A stretch of 64,000 bases of DNA, taken from the NCBI RefSeq assembly GCF_000772045.1, contig NZ_CP009754.1, positions 1,984,001-2,048,000 on the forward strand, written 5' to 3'. Position 1 is the stretch's first letter, and each line of letters begins with the position of its first letter. A program made the translations under genes and the position numbers. The stretch is from Streptomyces sp. CCM_MD2014. Lineage in GTDB: Bacteria; Actinomycetota; Actinomycetes; Streptomycetales; Streptomycetaceae. Positions 41,297-50,202 of the stretch are shown here, in pieces. A model generated the notes under the pieces. That model searched no databases and was not told the origin of the DNA. It was given only the letters and a program-made list of their open reading frames with translations.

Positions 41297-42808
41297 TCAC
41301 CGTCGCACCGGACGCCTGGGCCGCGCTCCCCGGGGCGGCCCGGTGACGTCGGCCTTCCACAGGTCGTACTCGGCGTCCAGCGGGCCGTAGGCCGTGTGCG
41401 GGACGCCGTCTCCGAAGACCCGTACGGGATGCGCGGCGTCCCACGCCTCCCACCCGGGGTCGCCGGACTCCGCGAACCTCACCCACGCCCCGTGCATCGC
41501 GTCGGCCAGCTCCTGCGGCGCCCCCTCGCCCGCGAGCCTGCGTGCGTCGGGGCCGTCACCGGAGTCGAAGACGAAGCCCAGCTCCAGGGCGTGGCAGGCA
41601 CCGAGGCCGGGGCGGTTCGACGGCCAGGCGAACTCGTAGACGTACGTGGATCCGGGCCGCGTGTCGGCCAGGCGGTGCATCGGGATGCGGAGCAGGTGGT
41701 CGGTGACCAGCTGGCCCACGATCTCGGCGGTCCCCGCGTCGGGGCGCGCCGCACGGTAGCCGCGGACGACCTCGTTGCCGCAGTGGCAGCGGGCTCGGGC
41801 GCCCGCGAGGGCGACCGCGCCGAGGCGGTCGACGCGTTCGACGAGGCCGCCGGGGACGAGCCAGAGCCGGTACTCGTCGCGGGTCCAGCCCATCATGAGG
41901 TCGACGCCGGGTGCCGCGTCGCCGCCGACGAGCGCCTCCAGCGGGTCGCGGGGCAGCACGTCGCCGTCGACGACGAGGCCGAAGCCGGGGCCGCCGAGTA
42001 CGGGGCTGCTGAAGCGCCCCACCTCGGCCTGGGCGCGCAGGAGCTGCTCGCGGTCGGCGGCGGCGAAGGCCTCGGCGGTGGCGGGGATCTTCAGGCGGGA
42101 GGCCATGCGCCGGACCATGCGCCGCACCTTGTCGCGGTCACTGGCCTCGGGTGCGCCGCTCTGGAGCACGGCGCGCCGGAACAGCCCCTGGGCCGCGGGC
42201 GCGGCGAGGAGCGCGCCGGTGCTGATGGCGCCCGCGGACTGACCGGCGAGGGTGACCCGGTCGGGGTCGCCGCCGAAGGCCGCGATGGAGTCCCGCACCC
42301 ACTGGAGCGCGGCGATCTGGTCACGCAGGCCGGCGTTCGCGGGGGCGTCCGGAAACAGGCCGTAGCCCTCCACACCCAGCCGGTAGTTGATCGACACGCA
42401 GACCACGCCGTCCCGGGCGAAGGTACTGCCGTCGTAGACCGGTACGGCGGAGGAACCCCTGGTCAGCGCGCCGCCGTGCAGCCAGACCAGGACCGGCAGG
42501 CGGGCGCCGGGGCCGGGCTCGGGGGTCCAGACGTTGAGGTTGAGGCAGTCGTCGCCGGGGATCGCCGGGTCGGACAGATACCGGGCGAAGGCCTCGGAAT
42601 ACGGCGGTTTCGGGGCCGTGGGGCCGAACGAGCCAGCGTCGCGGACGCCGTCCCAGGGCTCGGGGGGCACGGGCGGGCGGAAGCGGCCCGGCCCGAAGGG
42701 GGGCGCAGCGTAGGGGATGCCGCGGAAGACGGCGACACCGTGCTCGTACCTGCCGCGTACCGCCCCGTGCACCGTCCTGACCACGGGGTTCGTCTGGCCC
42801 GACCACAT
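41297..42808 (-). CDS. Type-B carboxylesterase
   Basis: Predicted 503-aa alpha/beta hydrolase. The oxyanion-hole HGG is at 111-113 (VLVWLHGGALTRGSS), the nucleophile is S191 in TLAGQSAGAIS, and the catalytic-histidine region is GACHALELGFVF. DDCLNLNVWTPE is the family signature. No signal peptide is visible, so it is cytoplasmic unless exported otherwise. ATG 42808 starts MWSGQTNPVV and is weakly preceded by GGTGGG. It is divergent from the STAS-domain gene. The substrate is unknown; such enzymes hydrolyse esters and carbamates broadly. Confidence 0.92.
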   Translation of the reverse strand: MWSGQTNPVVRTVHGAVRGRYEHGVAVFRGIPYAAPPFGPGRFRPPVPPEPWDGVRDAGSFGPTAPKPPYSEAFARYLSDPAIPGDDCLNLNVWTPEPGPGARLPVLVWLHGGALTRGSSAVPVYDGSTFARDGVVCVSINYRLGVEGYGLFPDAPANAGLRDQIAALQWVRDSIAAFGGDPDRVTLAGQSAGAISTGALLAAPAAQGLFRRAVLQSGAPEASDRDKVRRMVRRMASRLKIPATAEAFAAADREQLLRAQAEVGRFSSPVLGGPGFGLVVDGDVLPRDPLEALVGGDAAPGVDLMMGWTRDEYRLWLVPGGLVERVDRLGAVALAGARARCHCGNEVVRGYRAARPDAGTAEIVGQLVTDHLLRIPMHRLADTRPGSTYVYEFAWPSNRPGLGACHALELGFVFDSGDGPDARRLAGEGAPQELADAMHGAWVRFAESGDPGWEAWDAAHPVRVFGDGVPHTAYGPLDAEYDLWKADVTGPPRGARPRRPVRR

Positions 42809-42973
42809 ACGCCCACCAGCCCTTCGCCGCACTCTCGTACCGCTCAAGACACAGCGCCGCACCGGCCGGATCTATTCCGGGCCGCCCCTGTCGTCGCGAA
42901 CGGGGGGACAATGGAGGGCACGGACGCCATGCAAGCGACGAGCGACGAGCGACGAGCGACCGAGGAGGCTGCC

Positions 42974-43288
42974 GTGACGGACGCACCCGTAAGGATCGCC
43001 GAGGCCGACGGGCGGCACGCGGTGCTGGCCTTCTCCGGGACCCTGGACGCGCCCGCGCTGGGCGTGCTGGAGGAACTGCTCCTCGACCCGCGGCTGCGGG
43101 AGCCCGGAGCCTGGACCCTGGAGATGAGCGGTCTGGACCACATCGACCTGGCCTGCGCCTACGCGCTGCTGCGTACGGTGACGCGCACGCCGGAGCCGGT
43201 CACCCTCACCGTCCAGGGGGCCCGCCCGGCCGTCCACCGGACCCTGCGGCAGGCCGGTCTGGACACGGTGGCAGCCTTCACGGCATAA
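42974..43288 (+). CDS. STAS-domain protein
   Basis: Predicted 104-aa single-domain protein like anti-sigma factor antagonists: a short beta strand (HAVLAFSGTLDAPALGVLEELL), then TLEMSGLDHIDLACAYALLRTV, where SpoIIAA carries its phosphorylated serine. Here the position after the conserved Asp is followed by Leu-Ala, so the usual Ser is missing and phospho-switching is doubtful. GTG 42974 follows GAGGAGG at 6 bases; the upstream in-frame ATG lies in ACGAGCG repeats and has no such site. Confidence 0.75.
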   Translation: MTDAPVRIAEADGRHAVLAFSGTLDAPALGVLEELLLDPRLREPGAWTLEMSGLDHIDLACAYALLRTVTRTPEPVTLTVQGARPAVHRTLRQAGLDTVAAFTA

Positions 43289-43317
43289 CCCGGTCGCTTG
43301 GTCGCCGGGTCGCCGGG

Positions 43318-43971
43318 TCAGCCGCCCACGTCCACGTGGTTGTCGGGGGCCCCGTCGCCATACCGGGGCAGGTCGCCGCGCTCGACCGGAGAGGCGGGCG
43401 CGGGGTCGGCGGAGGGCGGGAGGCGGTCGGTCTCGGCGTCGTCGGGGCGGTGGGCGGCCAGGGCGGCGGCGTGCAGGACGTCGCGCGGTACGGCGTCCTT
43501 CTCGGCGGAGACGCGCACGACGTGGCCTTCCTCGGACAGCGCGTACTCGTGCCGTCCGGCACCGGTGCGGTACCAGGCGTCCCCGTCGCGCTCGCAGGTG
43601 GTGTGCTCGCCGGACATGTCGCCGACGGGCTGCTCGGGGCAGGTGTCGGCGGTGATGGTGCCCCGGTCGACGGCGAGCCGCAGCAGCGCGTTGGTCTCGC
43701 CGTCGACCCAGGTGGCGGAGAAGCCGTCGTCGCCGAGGACGCCGACGGACTGCTGGGCGAGCGTGAAGCCGGGGGCCTCGGTGACGTAGACCAGCTCGGG
43801 GGCCACGCCCATCGCCCGGGCGCGGGAGGCGACTTCGCGGGTGCCGGGGGCCGCGGCCGGACCGGCCGCGGAGGCGGAGGGACCGGAGTCGCCCGCCTTC
43901 TCGGAGCCGCAGGCGGTGAGCAGCAGCGGGGCCAGCACCAGCACCGGCAGGACACGCGCATGACGAATCAT
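43318..43971 (-). CDS. Secreted lipoprotein of unknown function
   Basis: Predicted 217-aa lipoprotein. The signal sequence MIRHARVLPVLVLAPLLLTA ends in a clear lipobox with C21 (LLTACGS). The mature part starts with a Ser/Ala/Gly linker, then a compact domain with two cysteines (TCPEQPVG, TTCERDG) that could form a disulfide, and ends DNHVDVGG. ATG 43971 follows AGGATGG. I do not recognise a family. Confidence 0.78.
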   Translation of the reverse strand: MIRHARVLPVLVLAPLLLTACGSEKAGDSGPSASAAGPAAAPGTREVASRARAMGVAPELVYVTEAPGFTLAQQSVGVLGDDGFSATWVDGETNALLRLAVDRGTITADTCPEQPVGDMSGEHTTCERDGDAWYRTGAGRHEYALSEEGHVVRVSAEKDAVPRDVLHAAALAAHRPDDAETDRLPPSADPAPASPVERGDLPRYGDGAPDNHVDVGG

Positions 43972-44129
43972 GCGGCCATCCTGCCGTACGGGCGTTCCCC
44001 CGGAGGGCCGCTCACGCCGCCTCTCTCCACCCGGCCGCGGGCCGAGCAGCCTGTGCGGCATCCATGTGCTCCCGGGCATGAGACTCTGCCGGACGCGCGG
44101 CCGAAGCGACGCCGAACGGATGACGGGAA

Positions 44130-44603
44130 CACCTGGGGCTGAGGCAAGGCCCTTTACGAGGCCGGGCGTTGCGCCGAGGCGGAAGTCCGAGGCCCGGGCC
44201 GTGAGTCGATCGCGGCCACGCGACGACGCGTACGGAGCCGTGGCGCTGAACTTCGCCGCGATCGCGACGGGTGCCCAAGGCCGCCACACCGAGGCTCTCG
44301 CCACCCATGACGAAGCACTGCCGTTCGGGCGTCTTCGTGGCGGGCTTGGCCGTTGAGGCTCTCACCGAGGCACGGTGCGCCGAAAAGCCGCACCGCCCGT
44401 TTCCCGACCACCAGCGCCTTCCGGAAACGGGCGCCGTCGAACTGACCCTCGCCACTGCCCTGTTCGGGTTGCGACGCGTTCCCGAGGCCCGTCGCCAGTC
44501 CGCAGCCGCTCACGGTGCCTGCCTGGCCTCCTTCGGCCCGGGCCACCGCCGCACCGTCGAAGCCCGAACACCGCTCGAGCGCATCGTCGGCGCTCGACCG
44601 TAG
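44130..44603 (+). pseudogene. Decayed tetratricopeptide-repeat protein
   Basis: Fragments of TPR-type helices appear in different frames: LYEAGRCAEAEV near 44150, YGAVALNFAAIATGAQGRHTEALATHDEAL at about 44228-44320 (quoted as a region), then VELTLATALFGLRRVPEARRQS and FGPGHRRTVEARTPLERIV to TAG 44603. The last motif is the usual end of Streptomyces TPR proteins. At least one frameshift separates them and no start is credible, so this is a pseudogene. Confidence 0.6.
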
Positions 44604-44823
44604 GCCGCGGCCCCCGCCGGCTCACAAGTCGGGGCGCGGGGCAGCCCGTTGAGGATGGTGACCCTTCGGTGAAGTACGCCGCGGATGTCCGGTTCAGAGG
44701 GCGAAGTGGCTGTTTTTGTAGGACATGTGTTTCCATTGCGCCGCTCAAAGATCATTTGCGGCCTGACCCGCCGGGGGGAACGACATCGGCGGGTCGTGTG
44801 CCGAGACCATGGAAAGTACGCAC
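44604..44823. other. Relatively A+T-rich intergenic stretch, no gene seen
   Basis: About 220 bp including 44711-44765, which is far richer in A and T than anything nearby (TTTTTGTAGGACATG, CTCAAAGATCATTTG). It may hold a promoter for the broken secreted-protein gene, or mark foreign or decayed DNA. No RNA fold or ORF that I can support. Confidence 0.4.
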
Positions 44824-45216
44824 ATGAGAACCACCCGGCGTGCCTCGGGCATAGCCATGCCGGCCGCCACCGCCGTGCTCCTGGCCACGCCCGACGTCGC
44901 CGTCGCGGCCGGTGGACCAGTTTCGGGGACACCGAGGCGGAGCGCGCCGTCCCCGGGCTTCTGGAGGCGGTCGACCGGCTCAGGACACACCCGGTCACCG
45001 GAGCCGAGAGCCTCGACGCGGCACAGACCCAGTGGAAGGGCGGCCTGCCCGCACCGCGGCTGTCCGGCCACACCGCCACTTACGAGCACCGACCTCAAGG
45101 TGGGCCGGCCCGGTGACAAGGAGGGCACGACCAAGCGCGTCGTGACGTCGGCGCATCGCAAGGCGGTCGCGGCCCTGCTGGGCATCCCGGCTCTGAAGAA
45201 GGCATGCAAGTTCTGA
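44824..45216 (+). pseudogene. Probable broken gene for a secreted protein
   Basis: ATG 44824 opens a convincing signal peptide (MRTTRRASGIAMPAATAVLL, ending DVAVAAGG). From about 44915 the better coding frame is one base off (GDTEAERAVPGLLEAVDRLRT ... AAQTQWKGGLPAPRLSG). From about 45085 the first frame becomes sensible again (DLKVGRPGDKEGTTKRVV ... GIPALKKACKF, stop 45216). Two compensating frameshifts are the simplest reading. The family is not recognised. Confidence 0.4.
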
Positions 45217-45283
45217 TCATGGAGGACCAGTAATTGCGATAGCGGCGATCGTCGCGGACATCGTCCTGATCCTGACGCACCGC

Positions 45284-45559
45284 GTGCGCGCCGTGCCGGA
45301 CCCGGCGCAGTACGCGCCGTGGCCGTACATGGCCGTGGGACTCGCGGGATGCGCGGCGGGCTGGCTCGTCGTCGGCCGGCCGGAGGCGGCCTGGGACGAC
45401 CTTTTCCTGGCGCTGGTCTGCGGCGTGGTCGTCACCTCCGAGGCCGCGCACGGGGCCCGGGCCCTGTCCGGGCGACCCTGGGTGGGCTGGGCGACGGCCC
45501 TGGTGAGTGGAGCGGCGGCGGCCACCTGGCTCCTGCCGGACCCTCTGCCCTTCACCTGA
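45284..45559 (+). CDS. Small membrane protein, start uncertain
   Basis: Predicted 91-aa protein with three spans (about 16-30, 40-56, 67-84). GTG 45284 is the first standard start, but it has no ribosome-binding site. In the same frame an ATT at 45233 follows GGAGG by 7 bases and would add 17 hydrophobic residues (IAIAAIVADIVLILTHRV), completing a first span. Either the protein starts at this rare ATT or the original start was lost. The function is unknown. Confidence 0.45.
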   Translation: MRAVPDPAQYAPWPYMAVGLAGCAAGWLVVGRPEAAWDDLFLALVCGVVVTSEAAHGARALSGRPWVGWATALVSGAAAATWLLPDPLPFT

Positions 45560-45686
45560 CACCCCACGCCCGGCCATACGGCTGTACCGCCGGACAAGCC
45601 CGCACGGCGGTGGCCCGCCACGGAGCACTCTGTGGCCGGCCGCCGCAGGCAGGGGCTCGGGGTTGCGGGGGTGTCGACGAAGCGGT

Positions 45687-46016
45687 CTAGGGCTGGTGGG
45701 CGGCGGCGTCCTTCGTCAACTTCACGGCCTGGCGCAGGCTGAGGCCGGGGGCCGACTCGCGCAGGGCCTTGACCGCCCGGACGGAGTCGACGGGGCCCTC
45801 GTGCCCGGCCGCGGTCAGGCGTTCGTGCACCCAGCGGGCGAGCAGTGCGTCGTCGGGCTCCGCGGCGGCCTGCTCGACCAGGGCGGCGGCGCGCTCCAGT
45901 CCGGGCCGTTCCTCCGGCGTCGCCTCGGCGAGCGCCTGACGGACGCGGTGGGCGACTACGTCCGTGTCGCGCAGGACGAGGACGTTGAGTTCCGGTGGGG
46001 CGAGTCGTCCGAACAT
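45687..46016 (-). CDS. Orphan protein with ribosomal L7/L12-like C-terminal domain
   Basis: Predicted 109-aa protein. The C-terminal 35 residues (VDSVRAVKALRESAPGLSLRQAVKLTKDAA) follow the L7/L12 CTD pattern in which a helix and GLxLxxAxxLV motif bind translation factors. The N-terminal half (ELNVLVLRDTDVVAHRVRQALAEA) is a different helical domain, not the L7/L12 dimerisation arm. ATG 46016 starts MFGRLAPPEL. Such orphan proteins are common in Streptomyces and their role is unknown. Confidence 0.7.
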   Translation of the reverse strand: MFGRLAPPELNVLVLRDTDVVAHRVRQALAEATPEERPGLERAAALVEQAAAEPDDALLARWVHERLTAAGHEGPVDSVRAVKALRESAPGLSLRQAVKLTKDAAAHQP

Positions 46017-46139
46017 GCGGCCATGATCGACCGGACTCCCCGTGCCGTTCAACGGACTTGAGCAGCATCTGAGGCGCGCGGCCGCCGGGTGTCCGTTTTC
46101 TTCAAGACCGGGCCCGCGCGCCCCGCCTACGGTGAGCCC

Positions 46140-46544
46140 ATGACCGCACGATTCGACGCCATCGGCCTCATCGTCTCCGACATGGCCGCCTCCGTGACCT
46201 TCTACCGCCGGCTCGGCTTCGCCTTCCCCGAGGGCTCCGAAGGACAGCCGCACGCCGAGGCCGGACTGCCGGGCGGCATCCGGCTGCTCCTGGACACCGA
46301 GGACTCCGTCCGTTCCTTCACGCCCGGCTGGCAGCCGCCGGCCGGTGGCGGGCGGCACTCCCTCGCCCTGCTGTGCGACACGCCCGCGGAAGTGGACGCC
46401 TGCTACGCGGAGCTGACGGGCGCCGGCTGCAAGGGCGAGCGCGAGCCCTGGGACGCCCCCTGGGGACAGCGGTACGCCGTCGTCAACGACCCGGACGGCC
46501 ACGGTGTCGACCTGTTCGCACCGCTGCCGGAGGGACCTGCTTGA
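46140..46544 (+). CDS. VOC/glyoxalase-fold protein
   Basis: Predicted 134-aa vicinal-oxygen-chelate protein of two beta-alpha-beta-beta-beta units (FDAIGLIVSDMAASVTFYRRLGF ... PWGQRYAVVNDPDGHGVDLFAPL). ATG 46140 gives the conserved N-terminus, preceded by GGTGAG; the longer frame from 46089 has no resemblance. Members include glyoxalases, dioxygenases and antibiotic-binding proteins. Metal ligands are not clear enough to choose, and neighbours give no pathway. Confidence 0.87.
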   Translation: MTARFDAIGLIVSDMAASVTFYRRLGFAFPEGSEGQPHAEAGLPGGIRLLLDTEDSVRSFTPGWQPPAGGGRHSLALLCDTPAEVDACYAELTGAGCKGEREPWDAPWGQRYAVVNDPDGHGVDLFAPLPEGPA

Positions 46545-46637
46545 CCTCAACGGAACGTGCGGGGTGGTTCTGGGACCACCCCGGTGGGGGTGCTGGACCG
46601 CTGGTGGGCCGAACGGGCCGTTCATAGCGTCGTGTTC

Positions 46638-47624
46638 ATGAGGAACGACACGAACGAAGAAGGAAAAGGGGCCACCCGGCGGACGGCGCTGCGCGGGCTG
46701 GGACTCGCCGCCGGAGGCATGGCGCTGGCCACCGGGCCCGGAGCCTCGGCGGCCTCGGCGACCCCACGTCGCGGGCTCGCGACCTACGTGCTGGTGCACG
46801 GCACCCACAGCGCCGGCGCGTTCTGGATGCCGATCGCGCGGGACCTGGTGCTGCGGGGCCACCGCGTCGTCATGGTGGACCAGCCGCGGCACGGCGCGGA
46901 GGCATTCGTGGCCGAGTCCTACCAGCGGCAGGACCTCGCGGCGATGGCGGTCGAGCCGTCCCCGCTGAAGCACCTCGGGCTGGACGACTACGAGGCGCGC
47001 GTCACGGGCATCGTGCGGCAGGCCGCACGCAGCGGCCCGGTGGTGCTGGTCGGGCACAGCCTGGGCGGCGTGTCGGTCAGCCGTGTCGCCGACGCCGTCC
47101 CGCACCTGCTGCACCACATCTGCTACATGGCGGCCTTCTGCCCCAGCCGCCTCCTGCCCACGGCGGACGCCTGCACGGCGGCACCCGAGAACGCGAACGC
47201 CGTCAGCCCGGCGGAGCTGACCGTGGGCGACCCTGACCGGCTCGGGGTGTTGCGGCTGAACTTCCGCACGGGTGTCAGCGGTGAGCTGGCCCTCCTGAAG
47301 GAGATGATCTGCGCGGACTACCCCGACGCCGACTTCCGCCGGATCCTGTCCGGCATGCAGACCGACGAGCCCGTCGCCGCCTACGCGGGCCGGGCGGTCG
47401 GCCGGCCCGGGCGCTGGGGACGCGTTCCCCGCACATACCTGCGTTTCGGCAAGGACCGTACGATCGCCACCGCGCTCCAGGACCGCATGATCGCGGAAGC
47501 CGACGCGTCCACACCCGGCAACAGGTTCCGCGTGCACGACTTCCCCGACGCGTCACACGTCGGCCCCCTGGATCCCACCCCGGTCGCGGACGTCCTGGAC
47601 AGGCTCGCAGAGCAGAGGAACTAG
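46638..47624 (+). CDS. Tat-exported alpha/beta hydrolase
   Basis: Predicted 328-aa hydrolase. The twin-arginine signal [20 protein letters not shown] (about 13-32) is followed by an AxA site near 45. The catalytic core shows [12 protein letters not shown] (oxyanion region), the nucleophile in [11 protein letters not shown] and the terminal histidine in [12 protein letters not shown]. It resembles the salicylate-esterase/hydroxynitrile-lyase-like group. ATG 46638 lacks a Shine-Dalgarno, so a leaderless transcript is possible. Its TAG shares a CTAG with the convergent AraC gene. Confidence 0.85.
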   Translation: MRNDTNEEGKGATRRTALRGLGLAAGGMALATGPGASAASATPRRGLATYVLVHGTHSAGAFWMPIARDLVLRGHRVVMVDQPRHGAEAFVAESYQRQDLAAMAVEPSPLKHLGLDDYEARVTGIVRQAARSGPVVLVGHSLGGVSVSRVADAVPHLLHHICYMAAFCPSRLLPTADACTAAPENANAVSPAELTVGDPDRLGVLRLNFRTGVSGELALLKEMICADYPDADFRRILSGMQTDEPVAAYAGRAVGRPGRWGRVPRTYLRFGKDRTIATALQDRMIAEADASTPGNRFRVHDFPDASHVGPLDPTPVADVLDRLAEQRN

Positions 47625-48331
47625 TTCCGTTCCGCTGGCCGGCCCCCCTGGCCACGCAGCAGCTCACCGGAGGTCACACCCGCCAGCTCGCGCACGTCCC
47701 GCGCCAGATGGGCCTGGTCCGCGTAACCGGTGCGGGCGGCCGTCTCGGCGAGGGGTGTGCCGTCCCTCGCCAGGGCGAGAGCGCGTTGCAGCCGCCGTAC
47801 GCGGGCCAGCGTCTTGGGGCCGTAGCCGAAGGCGGCCAGCGAGCGGCGGTGCAGTGTGCGGGCTCCGATGCCGAGGGCGTCGGCGGTGGCGGCGACCGGG
47901 CGGCCCGCGTCGAGGGCGGCGACGACCCGGACCAGCAGGGGATCGGGCGGCCCGGTCTCGGCGGCGCGGAACAGCGCGACGTCCTCCAGGCCGGTCGCCG
48001 GGTCGGGGGCCGCGTTCACCCGGGCGGTGAGGTGCCGTGCGCGGGCGGCGGGCCAGAGGTCGGTGAGGTCCACGCGCCGGTCGCGCAGTGCGTCGGCGGG
48101 GACGCCGAGGAGGGCGGGGGCGGTGCCGGGGTAGAAACGGACGCCGGCCCAGGGGCCCGGGGCGCCCTCGTTCACGTAGGCGCGGGTGTCCGGGCCTGCG
48201 ACCAGCAGCCGTCCGTCGTGCCAGAGCAGGTCCATGCAGCCGTCGGGCAGGATGCGCCCGGGGCCGGACCCGGTCGGGGTGCTGGTCCACACCACCGCGC
48301 CGGCCAACCGGGACACCCGTTCCGTGTACAC
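47621..48331 (-). CDS. AraC-family regulator with DUF6597-like N-terminus
   Basis: Predicted 236-aa regulator. The N-terminal domain ([28 protein letters not shown]) is the type seen in AraC proteins of the AdpA-unrelated ILPDGCMDL group. The C-terminal helix-turn-helix pair spans about 150-230 ([46 protein letters not shown]). GTG 48331 ([11 protein letters not shown]) is preferred; the longer frame lacks resemblance. It converges on the Tat hydrolase gene, the two stops sharing CTAG at 47621-47624. Confidence 0.8.
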   Translation of the reverse strand: MYTERVSRLAGAVVWTSTPTGSGPGRILPDGCMDLLWHDGRLLVAGPDTRAYVNEGAPGPWAGVRFYPGTAPALLGVPADALRDRRVDLTDLWPAARARHLTARVNAAPDPATGLEDVALFRAAETGPPDPLLVRVVAALDAGRPVAATADALGIGARTLHRRSLAAFGYGPKTLARVRRLQRALALARDGTPLAETAARTGYADQAHLARDVRELAGVTSGELLRGQGGRPAERN

Positions 48332-48456
48332 GCGTGCCAGGTTACGCCGCCGCCTGCAGGCAGCCGCCCCAGCTGCGGGCAGTCGCGCCGCTGGGGGGGC
48401 ACGGGTGGGCGTGGCACCCCGCAACGCCGGGCAACGCCCCCTGGCCCGCACCAGGG

Positions 48457-49389
48457 TCACGCCCCGTTCCGGTACTCCTGCGGGCTGACCCCGTACACCC
48501 GCTTGAAGGCCGCGGACAGCGCGAACGCGCTGCCGTAGCCGACCCGGCGGGCGATCGCGCCGAGGGTGTCCTCGCCGTCGCGCAGCCGGTCGGCGGCCAG
48601 GGCGAGGCGCCATCCGGTGAGGTAGCCCATGGGCGGTTCGCCGACCAGGTCGGTGAACCGCCGGGCCAGCGCGGCACGGGAGACGCCGGTCTCGGCGGCG
48701 AGCGACGCGACGGTCCACGGGTGTGCCGGGTCGTCCTGGAGCAGCCGCAGTGCCCGGCCGACGACCGGGTCACCCAGGGCCCGGTACCAGGCGGGGGCAT
48801 CGGCCGACGGACCGGCGAACCAGGCCCGGAGCGCGGCGATGACCAGCAGGTCCAGGAGCCGGTCCAGGACCACCTCCTGGCCCGGCTCGTCCCGCGCGAC
48901 CTCCGTCATCAGCAGGGGGGTGAGGGGGTTGTCCCAGTCCTCGGAGGTGAGGGACAGCAGCGGGGGCAGCGCGTCGAGGAGGCGGCCACCGATCTCGCCG
49001 CGGACCAGGTAGGTACCGATGAGGAGGACCGCCTCGCCGTCGGGGCGGTCGCCCCAGGTGCGTACGCCGAGGTCCATCGAGCCGTTGAGGGGGCGTCCGT
49101 CGGGGTAACTGCACGCGCCGCCCGGCAGGATCACCGCCTGCGGGGTGGTGGCGGGGTCGTCGGCGCAGACGTACGGGTCGGGACCGCGCGCGATGGCGAG
49201 GTCCCCGGTGCGCAGCCGCAGCCGCTCCCCCGTGTCCGGCACGATCCAGCCGTCGCCGCGGACCATCACCATCACGGTCAGCGGCGCCCGGTCCTCGACG
49301 CGCACGGCCCAGGGCGGGTCGAAACAGGCGCGGATCATGAAGGCGCCACGGGCCCGGGGGCCCTCCAGCAGTCCGGCGAGTGCGTCCAC
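48457..49389 (-). CDS. AraC-family regulator with cupin-like sensor domain
   Basis: Predicted 310-aa regulator. The N-terminal AraC_binding cupin domain ([51 protein letters not shown]) is followed by helical linker and the AraC helix-turn-helix pair at about 212-306 ([60 protein letters not shown] regions). GTG 49389 begins [10 protein letters not shown]. It is monocistronic. Such regulators usually repress a divergent oxidoreductase, but none is adjacent here. Confidence 0.88.
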   Translation of the reverse strand: MDALAGLLEGPRARGAFMIRACFDPPWAVRVEDRAPLTVMVMVRGDGWIVPDTGERLRLRTGDLAIARGPDPYVCADDPATTPQAVILPGGACSYPDGRPLNGSMDLGVRTWGDRPDGEAVLLIGTYLVRGEIGGRLLDALPPLLSLTSEDWDNPLTPLLMTEVARDEPGQEVVLDRLLDLLVIAALRAWFAGPSADAPAWYRALGDPVVGRALRLLQDDPAHPWTVASLAAETGVSRAALARRFTDLVGEPPMGYLTGWRLALAADRLRDGEDTLGAIARRVGYGSAFALSAAFKRVYGVSPQEYRNGA

Positions 49390-49422
49390 GGTGCCAGTGT
49401 CCCGGTTCGGCCCGCGGGCCGT

Positions 49423-50202
49423 TCACCCAGGGGCGTGGCCCTCTGCGTCGGCCGCCGCGTCCAGCGCCCGCCGCGCCGCCGCGACGACGGCGCCGTCGGT
49501 GACGAAGTGGGTGTCGTCCTCGGCGGAGGTGCCGCCGGCGCCGAGGGGCACCCAGCCGGCCGCGCGCCGGGGCGTCGCCCGGGTCTTGGCCGACAGGTGC
49601 ACCGAGCCGGCGCCCGCCGTCAGCAGACCGGCGATGTCACCCGGCCGCACCCCGCCCCCCGCGGCCACGTCGATGCCGGGGGCCGCGGCGGCCATCGCGG
49701 TGAGCGCGGCACCTCCCTCGATCGCGGTGGGCGCGCCACCGGAGGTCAGGACCCGGGTGATGCCGAGTCCCGGCAGCGCCGCGACGGCGGCCACCGGATC
49801 GCTCGCCTGGTCCACCGCCCGGTGCAGCGTGACCTGCGCGGCGGGATCGGTGTCCCGGGCGGCGCCGGCGAGCGTCGCGAGGGCGTGCGTGTCGAGGGCG
49901 CCGTCCGGGGTCAGCGCCCCGACGACGACGCCGCGGGCGCCGGCGCGCAGGGCGGCGCGCACCTCCGCGGCCATCAGGGCGACCTCCTCGCCGTCGTACA
50001 CGAAGTCGCCGGGGCGGCAGCGGACGAGGACGTGGACGGGCGGCCCGGCCTCGACGGCCGCCTCGACGGCCGGGGTCGAGGGGGTCAGGCCGCCCAGTTC
50101 GAGTCCGGTGCACAGTTCGACGCGGTCCGCGCCGTGCTCGCGGGCGGTGCGGGCACCGGCCGGGGAGACGACGGCGATCTCCAGACCGGGGCGGGTGCTC
50201 AT
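49423..50202 (-). CDS. cutC: CutC-family TIM-barrel protein
   Basis: Predicted 259-aa protein, annotated in databases as copper homeostasis CutC. Visible landmarks are DRVELCTGLELGGLTPS, VHVLVRCRPGDFVYDGEEV, VTLHRAVDQASDP, RVLTSGGAPTAIEGG and VAAGGGVRPGDI, a standard TIM barrel. ATG 50202 overlaps the M81-peptidase stop by 4 bp (ATGA). The copper role of CutC is weakly supported even in E. coli. Coupling to a peptidase and a sugar/peptide import locus argues for an enzymatic role in catabolism here. Confidence 0.88.
   Translation of the reverse strand: MSTRPGLEIAVVSPAGARTAREHGADRVELCTGLELGGLTPSTPAVEAAVEAGPPVHVLVRCRPGDFVYDGEEVALMAAEVRAALRAGARGVVVGALTPDGALDTHALATLAGAARDTDPAAQVTLHRAVDQASDPVAAVAALPGLGITRVLTSGGAPTAIEGGAALTAMAAAAPGIDVAAGGGVRPGDIAGLLTAGAGSVHLSAKTRATPRRAAGWVPLGAGGTSAEDDTHFVTDGAVVAAARRALDAAADAEGHAPG

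Noticed and set aside
49423..50202. CutC as evidence for a copper-resistance locus
   Set aside because: No copper ATPase, chaperone or CsoR-type gene is nearby; coupling points to the M81 peptidase instead.
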